Part shown: positions 1-25,701 of the stretch, piece after piece | Numbering within the stretch: position 1 is the first letter of the stretch | Layout of the letters: each line of letters starts with the position of its first letter | Assembly (NCBI GenBank): GCA_030141605.1 | Contig: JAQGDQ010000002.1 | Coordinates: forward strand, 372,001-436,000 | Source: Tubiluchus corallicola | Lineage: Eukaryota; Priapulida; Priapulimorpha; Priapulimorphida; Tubiluchidae | Length of the DNA: 64,000 bases | Direction of reading: 5' to 3' | Translations under genes and position numbers: made by a program | Notes under the pieces: model-generated | What the model saw: the letters and a program-made list of their open reading frames with translations, nothing else | What the model was told of the DNA's origin: nothing | Databases searched by the model: none

Positions 1-1109
1 CCACGGAAGTAACTGTCCCATTCCAATGAGTGCAAATATGATGTAAACCACATTGTATCTGAAAAATGACCAGTTAAAAATGTAAGCAAGTTTTGATACT
101 GCTAGCAGGTGCAGTGCATAGGTAAACTGCGATATGTCCTAGAAATTTTCTTTCCAAAGTTATCAGCTAGTCAAAAGAGAACTATTGATTGACTGAGCAC
201 TACACTGTGACTGCAGCACATTTTGGGTGACCAAGTCAGACCTTGGTAATGACTCAAGATCATCTGCATTTCTACGATAGTTCCTTGTCATAATTAATCA
301 CATTAACCTAACAACAACTATCTTAACTTTACAATATGCCTTAAATGAGGATTCTGCTTACCACAGATTACCAAGACATGTAAGCATAGGTATTACACAG
401 ATGCATGCCAATACACCTTTAAAAGGTCTTGCACATTATTCACAATTACATGCTCCTGAAAAAACTGATTCAACAAAAATACTTTTAAGTGGATGATAAT
501 GACCTTTTACATATAGCATTTTACATATTTTCATTCTGAGGTGCTCAGTTAACCAAAAAATACACAAATCAGTAGACTGCTAGACAGCAACTTATCTTTC
601 TTTTCTACGTACATTTTGGATTTTGGTTTTTTATATTGATCACAGCAAAAAAATTCTGATATTTGTTTGATGTACTCAGTCAAACAAATGCATTCAATGC
701 ACTTTAAGTGCATCATTCATTCATGTGAACAAAAGGTAACTCATAACTTTCTCAAAAAACTTTTTTTAGCATACTCCAAAATTATAAAAATTTTGCATTT
801 GCATATAAAACAGCAGGTAAAACTTTTTCAGAAGTTTATAGATATCATGAATATGTGTAATATATGAATGGAACAGAAGCCTTTCTCTCTCATTGTCTCA
901 CACACACCCATAGACTCCATCAACCATCAACCTACCAAACACCCATATGACTCTCTATCTCTCTCTCTCTTTCTCTTCTGTACTCACTTGTCTTTTGGTC
1001 CTGGTTTACCATCTACAAGTCCGAGTCTGGAATCAACACGTTTAATCACAGGCTTCTGTATCAAAGCATCAGTTTCTTTAGGTTCTACATCATCATATGT
1101 TGTCCCCAT
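1..1109 (-). CDS. Equilibrative nucleoside transporter (SLC29/ENT family), 5' part of gene
   Basis: ENT proteins are multi-pass membrane carriers that move nucleosides down their gradient. Two coding exons are visible on the minus strand. The first runs from the ATG (1109-1107, preceded by ACAACA, with an in-frame stop further upstream) to a GTGAGT donor after 988. The second starts at 58 behind a TTTTTCAG acceptor and continues past the window edge. The split codon (AA+A, Lys) joins the frame. The first 41 residues are polar and cytosolic in character. They end GPKDK and lead into YNVVYIIFALIGMGQLLPW, which matches the start of TM1 in ENT1-4, where a PKD-x-Y...LLPWN signature is conserved. 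Most of the protein lies outside the window, so the paralogue cannot be assigned. A further non-coding 5' exon is possible but not identified. Confidence 0.82.
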
Positions 1110-4100
1110 TGTTGTATCTTCTGTATTCACTGATGTAGTTACTCTATCAATGTTATGTCTTCATCATATATTTTACTAGACATTAGTGGCAAGCAACGAC
1201 AACTCAAGGTGGTGTCACTATACAATCCCAGGACTGCCATTAGTAAATATTCAATTTAAAGCTTAACAGACACCACAAATTCCTGAAAAATAGTAAACAA
1301 TTGTGTATCGGTCATTACATTACAGTCTAACAGAATACTGTTAGACTACCTCATGAACTCATGCATACACGTATATTCAAAGCTAGTTTAGGTCACATCT
1401 ACATGCACTTTAGATACTGATAACAGTAGACAAACAGCATAGGACATTCAAATACAACAGACACACATTTATGTTGATAATAGTAACACAGAAATGCTCT
1501 ATGCTCAGCTGTACTTAATCTGTAAGAGAACACTGGCCTGAAGTAGTTGCTTGTTAAATTTTCACAGTAACAAGCAATCAGGCAATCAAGTATTGCTCCC
1601 TTTAGCAGCTGCAGTGAAGGTGACTGCATTTCACTGCCATGGAAAGCGCATTGAAAAGTTGATGTAAAGAAAAGCGATAAATGAAAAAGCAGTGAAGTGT
1701 TTTTCCTTCAGTTTGACATACTGACATACTGAAACTTACCTAACCTATAAAGCTAATAAGAAAAGTCATGCAGCCCATGTTTTGGGGTTAACTACAAGAT
1801 AAGAGTCCATTCCCCGACACTTAGCATTACCATAGAATTCATACCCTCAGTTCCATAATAATATTGCAGAAATACAAAAATATATACTCATTTAATTTTA
1901 ACTCACACGCTTCTGGACATACAGATTATTCTCCTGATTAACATCTTTGAATAGTAAGCTGACTGTAGGTTACTTTTTAGTTTTAAGCATCAGGTCCAAC
2001 TGGCAATTTCAATAGATTCAGTACAACTTCCTGTAATATATCACTTTGAAAACAATCAAAGCAAAGACCTAAATGGCAAATGATTTAGATAGCACATCCT
2101 CATTAATGTTAAGCTCGGTAATAAAACTGTTGGAAAGACTCAAAAATGAGCACCTCAAAGTCAATTTAACTAAAACAGAATAAGATGATTCGTATCATAT
2201 ACGAAAATGTCTAGACTTAAAATCGCAAATCAGAAATAAACAATCGTGCTGAAGTACATACATGTCAATCTAATAAAATAAACACGGTAAGACACCTAAA
2301 CTGTCCAATTCATTGGACTACAAACACCACAGTCGTGTAAACTTAGCTTTGAACAATGATACTACTAATTACACTTACATGTGCGACAACCAAAAAGCAA
2401 CAGCTGCAAAGTTAATTTGTTCTTCAAGACTGAAATGCCATACAAGTTTCATACTGTTATCATGCATTGCTTCTTTGCTTTCAGTTTTGCAATGGTCTTT
2501 TTTTCAATGAGATTGTCCCATAATATGATAACATATTTTTGAACTTCAGAAGTACCCCTAATCTAAGACACCATACAGCAGGTGACCTATTGGTTGAACC
2601 ATTTTATGCAACAAATGCATAATCATTTATCGTGATGATGCTTGAAACGGAAATTTAATAGAAAAACTGTGCCCCGCCAAGCAACATATTAAAAAATGAT
2701 CCTAATTTCAAATCCAAAGAAATTTTAATATTATGTCACTGACAACTAACCAGGTCAAGGTCACTAACGCAGTGCTCAACACTAAATGAACTCTCCCTCG
2801 TCCTAATCTGAGAATAATACAAGTGAACATAAGATAATTTAATAAGGAAACCACTCAATTAAAAAACAAGGGAAAAAGAAAGAAAAGACTCCAGTCATTG
2901 TTACTATTCTTTTCATTAAGAATACAATACAAGTTCATACATTTAAATGTCTAAGCAGATGGATCGTTTAGGATCGCTGACAATATTATAATCATCTATA
3001 GTCTACAGCACCATGTTCGTAAGTCTTACCGGTAAGTTGTATTAGTGTTTTTTGTTCTTACAATCGTGCGTTTTTATTCTACTCCCTTACATTCTATTTT
3101 TATCTATCCTTACACCGTTCTACTTAGTCTTACATTTATTCTATTCTACTCTAGTCCATTGCAGCTAAAGCTACATTTAATGCTGCAGTTGTATCAGATT
3201 TTACAAACACTGTTAGCATTATTCTTTCACTCTAATGAGAAAATGTTTTTACCTGATTATTTTAACTCACGGCACTCTGCACCTGCTTGTTAACATCTCG
3301 TTGCTGGGCCTTACAAAAATGGATCACTCCTCACTCCTTTCGTAGCACGCAAGCTATAACTTGGATGATCTGCAAACTGGAATAATTAACCCACTCCAAC
3401 TCCAACTATCACTTCGTCAATAGAACCAACGCATACCACCAAACAAATGACACTGCAGGTTACTGATATTTGTTGTATTAATAATAACCTTGAACAGCTG
3501 ACAATAGGGGAAACAAAAGCGCGTCATAGCACAATTATGTAAGGCATTGTAAGGCCCAGCGCAAATCAACGTACTTATTGCAACTTTTGTAAGTGAAAGT
3601 AACAGATTAATATTAGATTAAAATATGTGAGGCAAGAGACAAATAATCATGATACTGTACGTAAGAAGTAGGACATGTTCATTGTATATGATTATTCACT
3701 AGCGCTACCCAACTGGTTAACAGACAGCGTGACGGTTTGCTGACTATAATACAACTGCAAGGCTTGAACGTATAAAAAATACGTTACTTAGTCTCGTTTG
3801 GATAAGCTGCATTAAATAATTTCATTGAGCTAACATGTTTTATTGCAGAATATGAAATAAAGCAAATCCAGGTCTCAAAAATACGCTTAATTATTTATTA
3901 TGTAATTGTAGCTTAGTACCTTTATAATACCCCAGATCTTAATTTATAAAATTGTTTTTTATCTCATGTGTTTTTGTCCATCACACATAAATCAATTTAT
4001 GCCACTTTTTCTCGGTCAAAGAGTAATCTAGGAAGTTGATACTTGGAACACGGGCAGGGTACATGGGTTAGTTTCGTAGCATATTAATTTCTGGATCAAC

Positions 4101-4610
4101 CAATACACATTTTAATTTGTTTACACTTTTTTTACACTTTTTTAAAGGTAATTATAATTTTAAAATTACTCTAAATTAATAAAAAATGTCTTTATTTAGC
4201 CTCCTATTACTAATTTAAAAATGTCTCATTTTGACAGCTACTTTCTAACAAACTGCGAAACGTTATCTTAATATTCAGCGCTGCTGACAAACACAAACAA
4301 TCTTTGTGTAAGGATTAAAGACAAACATGTATGCTTCGAAAAATAATGCATAATCCAATCACGGTAAAATTGAATAATCGTCGCATAATACATACAAACA
4401 CATATTTTATCAATATCTATATGAATTAGTGCAAAGTGCACATAGATAAATTTGTGGCTTTTATGAGCTTTTGCTTTTTACCCACTTTTGCCTTCAAATA
4501 ACCATGAACACAACACAGTTTAGCTTGTCTCCTCATAAGCTTTCATTTGACATCACAATTCCACAGAGTGGCATAGCTAGTAGATCTTTTCACTTGTATC
4601 TTTTCAGTGT
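1110..4610. other. Intergenic / 5' flank of the ENT gene
   Basis: No coding exon with convincing splice sites was seen on either strand. The stretch is AT-rich, with a pyrimidine-rich patch near 3050-3170 built from imperfect TTCTACTC-like units and a 14-bp inverted repeat listed separately. Part of it could be 5' UTR or promoter of the minus-strand transporter, but no element can be assigned. Confidence 0.4.
3303..3560. repeat. Short inverted repeat pair (possible MITE ends)
   Basis: GCTGGGCCTTACAA at 3303-3316 is perfectly inverted at 3547-3560. The 230 bp between show no coding potential. The arrangement is MITE-like, but I could not find a matching target-site duplication outside the arms, so the element boundaries are uncertain. 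Confidence 0.4.
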
Positions 4611-4663
4611 GTTTATTACAGTCATTAGTGACAAGTTAAGTTGTCATTAAGTTACAGTCATTA

Positions 4664-4745
4664 AGTTCAAATCCTACTGGGGGTGCAAAATTTTTCAGAG
4701 TTTCTAACTTAGTATTGCTTTCAAGCATTTATGTGACTGATTTCA
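4664..4745 (+). repeat. 5'-truncated copy of a tRNA-derived SINE-like repeat
   Basis: It begins with a B-box-like GTTCAAATCC and continues into a body beginning GGGTGCAAAA and containing TCTAACTTAGT. The body is repeated about 210 bp downstream (4882-4960), where it follows a fuller tRNA-like head. The upstream tRNA-like half is missing here. It is preceded by short direct repeats of GTCATTAAGTT. Confidence 0.5.
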
Positions 4746-4818
4746 TACTACATCTCTGCACAGTGTGGACAGTGATATAGTGGCTTATAGTGTAAATTTT
4801 AGAGTCTAAAAGATTAGA

Positions 4819-4925
4819 GTACCTCTGTAGTATAATGGTTAGTATAGCAGCCTGGGAAGCAGAAGGTCTTGGTTTCGAATCTCAGTTGTGGTGCAAAACT
4901 TTCAAATTATCTAACTTAGTGTTAC
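4819..4925 (+). repeat. tRNA-derived SINE-like element
   Basis: An A box at 4828-4838 (TAGTATAATGG) fits the pol III consensus, and a B-box-like GGTTTCGAATC lies at 4871-4881, the spacing of a tRNA gene. The order resembles a tRNA-Gly/Pro type molecule, but the anticodon stem has mismatches and the T stem pairs poorly, so it is not a functional tRNA. Downstream it shares the GGTGCAAAA...TCTAACTTAGT body with the copy at 4664-4745. This marks a repeat family with a tRNA head rather than an isolated pseudo-tRNA. Confidence 0.55.
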
Positions 4926-4930
4926 TTTTC

Positions 4931-5008
4931 GGTTTATATGACCGACTTTTGCTAAACGCCTCTCCACTTTTGGGTTTATATGACCGACTTTTGCTAAACG
5001 CCTCTCCA
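4931..5008 (+). repeat. Tandem duplication, 36 bp identical, 42-bp period
   Basis: A 36-bp segment starting GGTTTATATGACCGAC and ending CGCCTCTCCA occurs at 4931-4966 and, identically, at 4973-5008, with a six-base linker. It abuts the 3' side of the SINE-like element. Perfect identity suggests a recent event. Confidence 0.9.
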
Positions 5009-5270
5009 GAATTACAAAAGCACAAAAAACATTATCATGTAATTCAAAATTTAAACCCTTCAAGAAACTTTATAAAAACTTTGTGACCATCTTTGTGGCA
5101 AATACAAAGTGCCTGAATGTGAAATACATTTTTATTGTGATTTTCATTCATGTAATAGCTTCGTTCTCTTTGCAAGGTTATGCCCATGATCACAGCATGT
5201 TGCAAACTAACAGAATGTGCATTGTTGGACACATAATAATTGAAACATGCAGTTGTTCAACTGATATAGA

Positions 5271-5276
5271 TTTATT
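5271..5276 (-). terminator. Candidate polyadenylation signal for cathepsin O-like gene
   Basis: On the minus strand this reads AATAAA, about 200 nt after the stop codon at 5479. It is the first canonical hexamer I noticed in that direction; no transcript data support it. Confidence 0.4.
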
Positions 5277-5478
5277 ATTTGAAGTGAACAGACACTGCAG
5301 GTGATAAAAATGATAAAATTAACTATTCAGTAAAAATAGATTTGCTTAGTTGCTCATACACACTATTACATATACAAAAACTTAATAGTAAAAATTAAAA
5401 ATTAATTATATATATCACTATATATACATATAGCTAACTATTAATTTTTTTATAATCAAAGAGCTCACTGTTGCTTTT

Positions 5479-6543
5479 CTATGTTTTTGGTCCGACAACA
5501 TCCAGCGCAACTACAGTTGAGGCAATACCACACTGATTGTCATAAATTTTTATGCGTAAGTATCCGCCCTCCCCAAATTCAGTTCCCCAGGAGTTTCTGA
5601 CGACGTAGTAAGGCACATCCCCCATGAGGTCATACCCAACAATTTGCACAGCGTGATTTAAAATTTTATCACAGTGGTGCTGAATAATTCCTCCAAGATA
5701 ATCCTGCCAAAGTGTTGAATCCACAGCAGTGGCTATTGGACCATGATGGGCTAGTAAAGACAGCATTCCATTTTCAAGACCAACAAAGCTTTTGCACAGA
5801 TAATCATTAGTCTGAACACCAGCCTTACCAACTGTCTTACAAGATCCTGTTTTCAAAGTTAGTGGATACTCTTTTGCAGTCACTACAGCTGTTCTAGTAA
5901 AATTTAACCACATGACAGCCAAACAGAGCTCTCCACCAGAACAGCCATGGTTTCCAAAGCCAGCACAGTCGATCAATTGCTGAATGCTCAATGAAGGCAG
6001 TTTTTTTGTTGATATAGCCACCATGCTCTCCATAGTTTCTACTATGCTAAAAGCCCAGCAAGCACCGCATTGCCCTTGATTTTTTACAGATGAAACCACA
6101 TTTTTATGACGCCAATCTACATGATTTGGCACTTTTTTGTCTTTGTACATACTGGCTTTTCTGCTTAGTTGTAGAAGAGGTGATGTATCCAGTGGTTTAA
6201 CTAGCCTCAGGAACATGTGCTTAAATTCAGAAGGTGTCAGATCAGAAAACTGATTGATTCCAAACCAGGCATCTTCCCTTCCTTGCCTGTTGTCATTTAG
6301 TCTATTATGTCTACTAAGACTTTCAGCAAACACTTTCAAACGATAGTGATATTCTTCACTTCCTTCAATGTAGCTCTTGTTAAATTTGTCTATGAAGTCT
6401 CTGAATGCTATTTCCACTGTCTTGTTTAAGTTACTAATATCACTAAAATCATACTGAAAAACAGTTGGACTGTATTTTAACTTCACCCCAAAATTGCATC
6501 CAGCACATTGTAACAGAATTACAAAACCAAGGTAAATCTTCAT
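5479..6543 (-). CDS. CTSO: Cathepsin O-like papain-family cysteine protease (C1A), intronless
   Basis: This is a complete 354-residue preproenzyme predicted to act in lysosomes or endosomes. A short hydrophobic signal peptide (about 1-16) is followed by an I29 propeptide. Its ERFNIN-like run E64..R68..VF71-72..S75..H79..N83 has Ser and His where most papains have Asn and Ile, as in cathepsin O (ESL-RH-LN). It also has a GINQFSD box (95-101). The mature domain starts near 139. Catalytic residues are present: Gln156 (oxyanion), Cys162 in QCGACWAFS, His297 in NHAVQIVGYD and Asn317 in RNSWG. GCSGG is at 200-204. The stretch WQDYLGGIIQHHC (279-291) is diagnostic of cathepsin O. NxS/T sites are at 40, 55 and 214. 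Vertebrate CTSO is slightly shorter and multi-exon, whereas here one uninterrupted frame holds everything. It could be an ancestral single-exon form or an old, still intact retrocopy. Confidence 0.93.
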   Translation of the reverse strand: MKIYLGFVILLQCAGCNFGVKLKYSPTVFQYDFSDISNLNKTVEIAFRDFIDKFNKSYIEGSEEYHYRLKVFAESLSRHNRLNDNRQGREDAWFGINQFSDLTPSEFKHMFLRLVKPLDTSPLLQLSRKASMYKDKKVPNHVDWRHKNVVSSVKNQGQCGACWAFSIVETMESMVAISTKKLPSLSIQQLIDCAGFGNHGCSGGELCLAVMWLNFTRTAVVTAKEYPLTLKTGSCKTVGKAGVQTNDYLCKSFVGLENGMLSLLAHHGPIATAVDSTLWQDYLGGIIQHHCDKILNHAVQIVGYDLMGDVPYYVVRNSWGTEFGEGGYLRIKIYDNQCGIASTVVALDVVGPKT

Positions 6544-9000
6544 TTTATTTTCTTGTCAAATTTTTACTATCTGATAGCACTCCAGTATCATAAATAAACA
6601 AAAATGACAAAATTAATGTCCAGTAAATATCATGTGTTTTACCACATATGAAATGAAAATTCAAATCCCTGACTCCCTGAGTCCATTTTGGAATGACAAG
6701 CAACCTCTTACTACCATTTATGGTTTTCACTACAATTTGTGGGTAAATGATATATTGTTCTCAGAGATATGTATCTTGTCATGACTTCAAACAGTCTAAC
6801 TGGATATCTGTAACAAAGACAGTTCATTGCTCAATAATGCTTCAAATACTAAGAACAAGTGTTATCGTCTCATGTCATTAACTGCAGGGCCTCCACGAGC
6901 ACAGGGGCCCATGCTAAAATATTTATATGGCGACTTGTTGTATATAAATAAATATAACATATTAAACTATAAGTATTTGTTACTATATGACAATCTCCAT
7001 CTATATGGCTTACCAAGTGAGTGTCATTTATATGTTGAAATTTTTGTGTTTTTCAAGGTTCACGTTATGTTATTCATCGTATGCACTGATTAAGTTTTGC
7101 TGTACTGCATGTTTCTTGATGTTTACACACTGATTTTGTTGGAAATACCAATACAATAAATACACATCGCATGTTTAATTTTATCGACCATTTACGTTTC
7201 ATCCCCGGGAGTGTTTGTGTAGGTATGGGCCCCAGTGCACTGCTTTGCCGGGGAGCCTATAATGCTGTTACGATTTACCTACCTAAAAATGTACACATTC
7301 GCAAGGAAGTGCCAGAAAGACAATTTTTCAAAGTCAAACGAATACAAAAAAATCCCCTACAGTGCCAAAAGATCACTAACATATGTGTAACTTAAAATTC
7401 ATCTGAATTGCGAAGCTGTACTGTGGTCATCCTAGTTGAACCACATCTGAATATTGTAACAAACAAATCTCAGTCTTGTGCTTCATGGTGGTCAATTCTT
7501 AAAAAATACGATGAACTGATGCTGAAAACAAACCGTCAAGTGAAGAATTGAAAAAGTCTGAGAGATAGGACAACTCACAAGTTAAACTGTAGGACATGCC
7601 GTATATTTTGAAATGAGTAGCATTTTCTCCATCTTTACTGTATATATTATGATGTTTATAACTTTAGTAAATCATTAAATGTCATGCGATTGGCTAGATA
7701 CCTCTTCACCTACATTACAAATTCATAATTACATGGTACTATTATTAATACTTAGACCTTCTATTTATTTCTATTTATATTCTTGTATTAACTATGTGCA
7801 ATAATAATAAAATTAATGAATTCTAATTCCAACTAGGAACCACATCTGAGCAATTTCCAGTCTGTTATTGCAATGTTTATAAACATGCAAATTTTATTAT
7901 TGTCCTGTCACGAAAGTATTATGTAACAGGAAGCATTACAAACTTTATACATTTTGATAAATTTGTAATTTTTTTCGTGCTTAGCAGAATTTGATTTTAA
8001 AGTATTTAAAAACAAACTTTAGAAAGATAAGCTTACTAGCAAATTATATACCTATTTTGCTACAAAAGCTATGTAATGGCTAGAACTAATTTGCGCACTA
8101 AAGTAGACTGACTATAATTACGTATAGTACTTACAGAAAGTAAATTAAGAAAAAAGGGTAATAACTTTTCACGTAAACTGACACAAAGAAAACTTTGCGC
8201 GATTTTTGATTATACAATGAATTACCCTGTTGTCATCATACATGCAGGTCACAGTGATTAAATGATATGTTTCTCTTGCTCATTATTGCTATCATTATTA
8301 TTTCTGCTGTTATTTTCTGTAGCTGTTTTAATTCTTGCCAGTGTTACTGTACGGTTGTCGTCATCACTGACCGCTGTTCTTAAAATGTAGTTGAAACAAA
8401 CCGGCACCAGCTAGAATTCTACTAAGTTTTCTTACCTATAATTCAATTCAAAACTAGGGACTTTGAAAGTCACTTAAAAAGTGATAAAAGTAATTGAAAG
8501 GTCCACAAAAAAAAGAACTTGGTGTCTGCGAGACGAATTTAAGTTTTTCAGGCTTTAGTAGGCTGACGTTTATGACAGTGTGTCTCATGTTGTCCTATTA
8601 GTATTATGCATATAAAGAGCAAATATTGAGTCATAAAAAACATAAAGAAAACTACAGCTGCAGTAATTTGTAAGTGTAACACAATAACAAACTTTTAGAT
8701 ACAGCATATGAAAATAAAAGAGTAATTAAATTCTGTACATGTTCGAAAAGTTTTAATCAACATTATTACTAATGAATCTTGATGAACTCGGTTACTTCTG
8801 TAATATATTTTAGGGTTTTTGTAATCAAAAATTGTTTTCAATAAGCAATGTAAGATTTGCTTAAATTTTAAACAATTTAGCATACTTTAGAATTTTTCTA
8901 CTATTAATCATATTAAATTTGTATAATTATAATTTTTGATAAATTAAACTTGCGGGTTAAAAATCGCGCAGTTGTAACATCGAAGTGGCTGGTGATTCTG
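6544..9000. other. Intergenic region between CTSO-like and WDR43 (divergent genes)
   Basis: AT-rich sequence containing the presumed 5' flanks of both genes. Short frames here lack family resemblance and splice context. No TATA box or other element could be assigned. Base composition becomes more GC-rich only in the last 60 bases before WDR43. Confidence 0.4.
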
Positions 9001-9038
9001 TCAGGCTGTGTCCGCCAAGCCACGGTGCGATAAACGCG

Positions 9039-9089
9039 ATGAAAGAGAATGTGTCGCCGTCTGTTGGAAATTCCCCCACGTGTTGTTAG
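9039..9089 (+). promoter_or_regulatory. Upstream ORF in the presumed WDR43 5' UTR
   Basis: An ATG at 9039 opens a 16-codon frame ending TAG at 9087-9089, two bases before the WDR43 start. A second ATG at 9049 opens a different frame that overlaps the start of WDR43. If transcription begins upstream of 9039, these would limit initiation at 9092. If it begins downstream, they are irrelevant. The transcription start is unknown. Confidence 0.45.
9077..9082. promoter_or_regulatory. E-box CACGTG next to the WDR43 start codon
   Basis: A perfect palindromic CACGTG lies 10 bp before the WDR43 ATG. CACGTG is the canonical binding site of Myc/Max-type bHLH factors, known regulators of ribosome-biogenesis genes in animals. 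Function here is inference; a single hexamer can occur by chance. Confidence 0.35.
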
Positions 9090-9091
9090 TA

Positions 9092-24213
<15,122 letters not shown>

Positions 24214-24289
24214 ACTGCAGGTTAAAGAAATTTCACAGAGATCTTTTTTGTACAAACCCACGTATTAATTAAGATTTTGTAAATCAAAA

Positions 24290-24295
24290 AATAAA
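24290..24295 (+). terminator. Polyadenylation signal of WDR43
   Basis: AATAAA, 77 nt after the TAA at 24211-24213, is well placed for 3' end formation. No other hexamer lies between it and the stop codon. Confidence 0.75.
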
Positions 24296-25701
24296 AGTTT
24301 TTACTCAACTGAGTCTCGTTAATGTTCAGTTTGTGTTATCATGAAATGATGGATTTTAAAATCTTTCACGACAGATTTTCAAGTAAAATTTATTTCGAGT
24401 AAAGCTCCAATAATGACACCAGATAAAAAATTTGAATGTTTGAGTTACATTCTGTGAAAAAAGTGTTAATCGTGTATGAGTGACGCCATGTTGGTCCACA
24501 TGTAACGAAATTATTTTGCATGAAAATACGAGTTTGTACTTTAGATCAAGGTTGTTATAAACAAAATTTTTCTGTATCTATACAGTGAAAAATAAAATTG
24601 TTGGAGATGGAAAGTAATTTTTGCTTTTGTGCATAATGTGCAATTTATGTTATTTTAGTCTCAAGTCAACTAATTCAGTAATGAGGTACAAAAATGAAAA
24701 AAGGAAATTTTAAAGGCGCTATATATTTTAAATTTTAGTTTAGCTAGGCAAAAGCTATATCTTGCTTTTATAATTTGATGATATAATTTTTTTGTGTTAA
24801 GCCGTATGACCGTTAGGAATTTTTGCTGATGTTAGTTTTAGCATTGTACAGTAATACTAAGTCTGCTGGACAACTTGACTATGCAAATTGCAAATTAATT
24901 AGACAATGTTTAAAATGAAAGTTACGCTGAAGAGGTATACTACACGATGATGATAATAATAATAATAATAATGTTAACAACGATAATAATAATAGTGAAT
25001 TAGTGTCAATTTGTATGAATTTTGAGGAATACATGCAAGAATTTTTTAGACTTTTTGACATTCAAAAATCATAATTACAGTACAAAGGAACTAATTCCTG
25101 ATGATAAGAATTATCAAATATTAAAAAGGCCTCGAAAAATTAAGAGACATTATGCAGACAATCACTGGTGAGCCATACTGCAGGTAAAAGCTCACAAATA
25201 ATATTTTGTTGAATTTGTAGTAACAACGCAATCTCTAATTAAGCACAAAAAAACGGAAAAGAAGACAAGAGTGCAAAATGTCATTAAAGTAGTACGAAGT
25301 CCATAAACACTGCATGGTATGTGCAAATTTCATTAAATTAAAAGTTAACTGTTTTTCAGTTAGATAGTGCTTATTTGTCCTGCAGTCTGCACTGACTTAC
25401 TTAACGTAGATACGATCTTGTATGCATTGCTTGTTGCAGAAATTCTGGAAGATGTAACATCAGGCTTATAAAGATCTTGAGACCAGATCTTTGTGAGACA
25501 ATATTTCACAGTAACTATAACAGTTATTATTTTAGTAATAAAATACTTACTGTTCTGTATTATAAATAAGCTAGCATATATTGTAAGGTGTAACATATTT
25601 GACGTCTTTTTTTATTTAGTCAAGTCGTAGCGACGAGATTATATTTACTGGTGCGCTATCTTTGCTGTATTTCAAACAAACACAGAGCTAGAAAATACAA
25701 C
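24296..25701. other. Intergenic region between WDR43 and MRPL21
   Basis: About 1.4 kb, AT-rich, with an (AAT)n run near 24948-24971. It should contain the MRPL21 promoter; the bases 25620-25700 just before the start are less AT-rich. No specific element recognised and no further exon seen. Confidence 0.45.

Noticed and set aside
4819-4893. Functional tRNA gene
   Set aside because: A and B boxes are present but anticodon and T stems have mismatches, and the sequence continues into a repeated SINE-like body.
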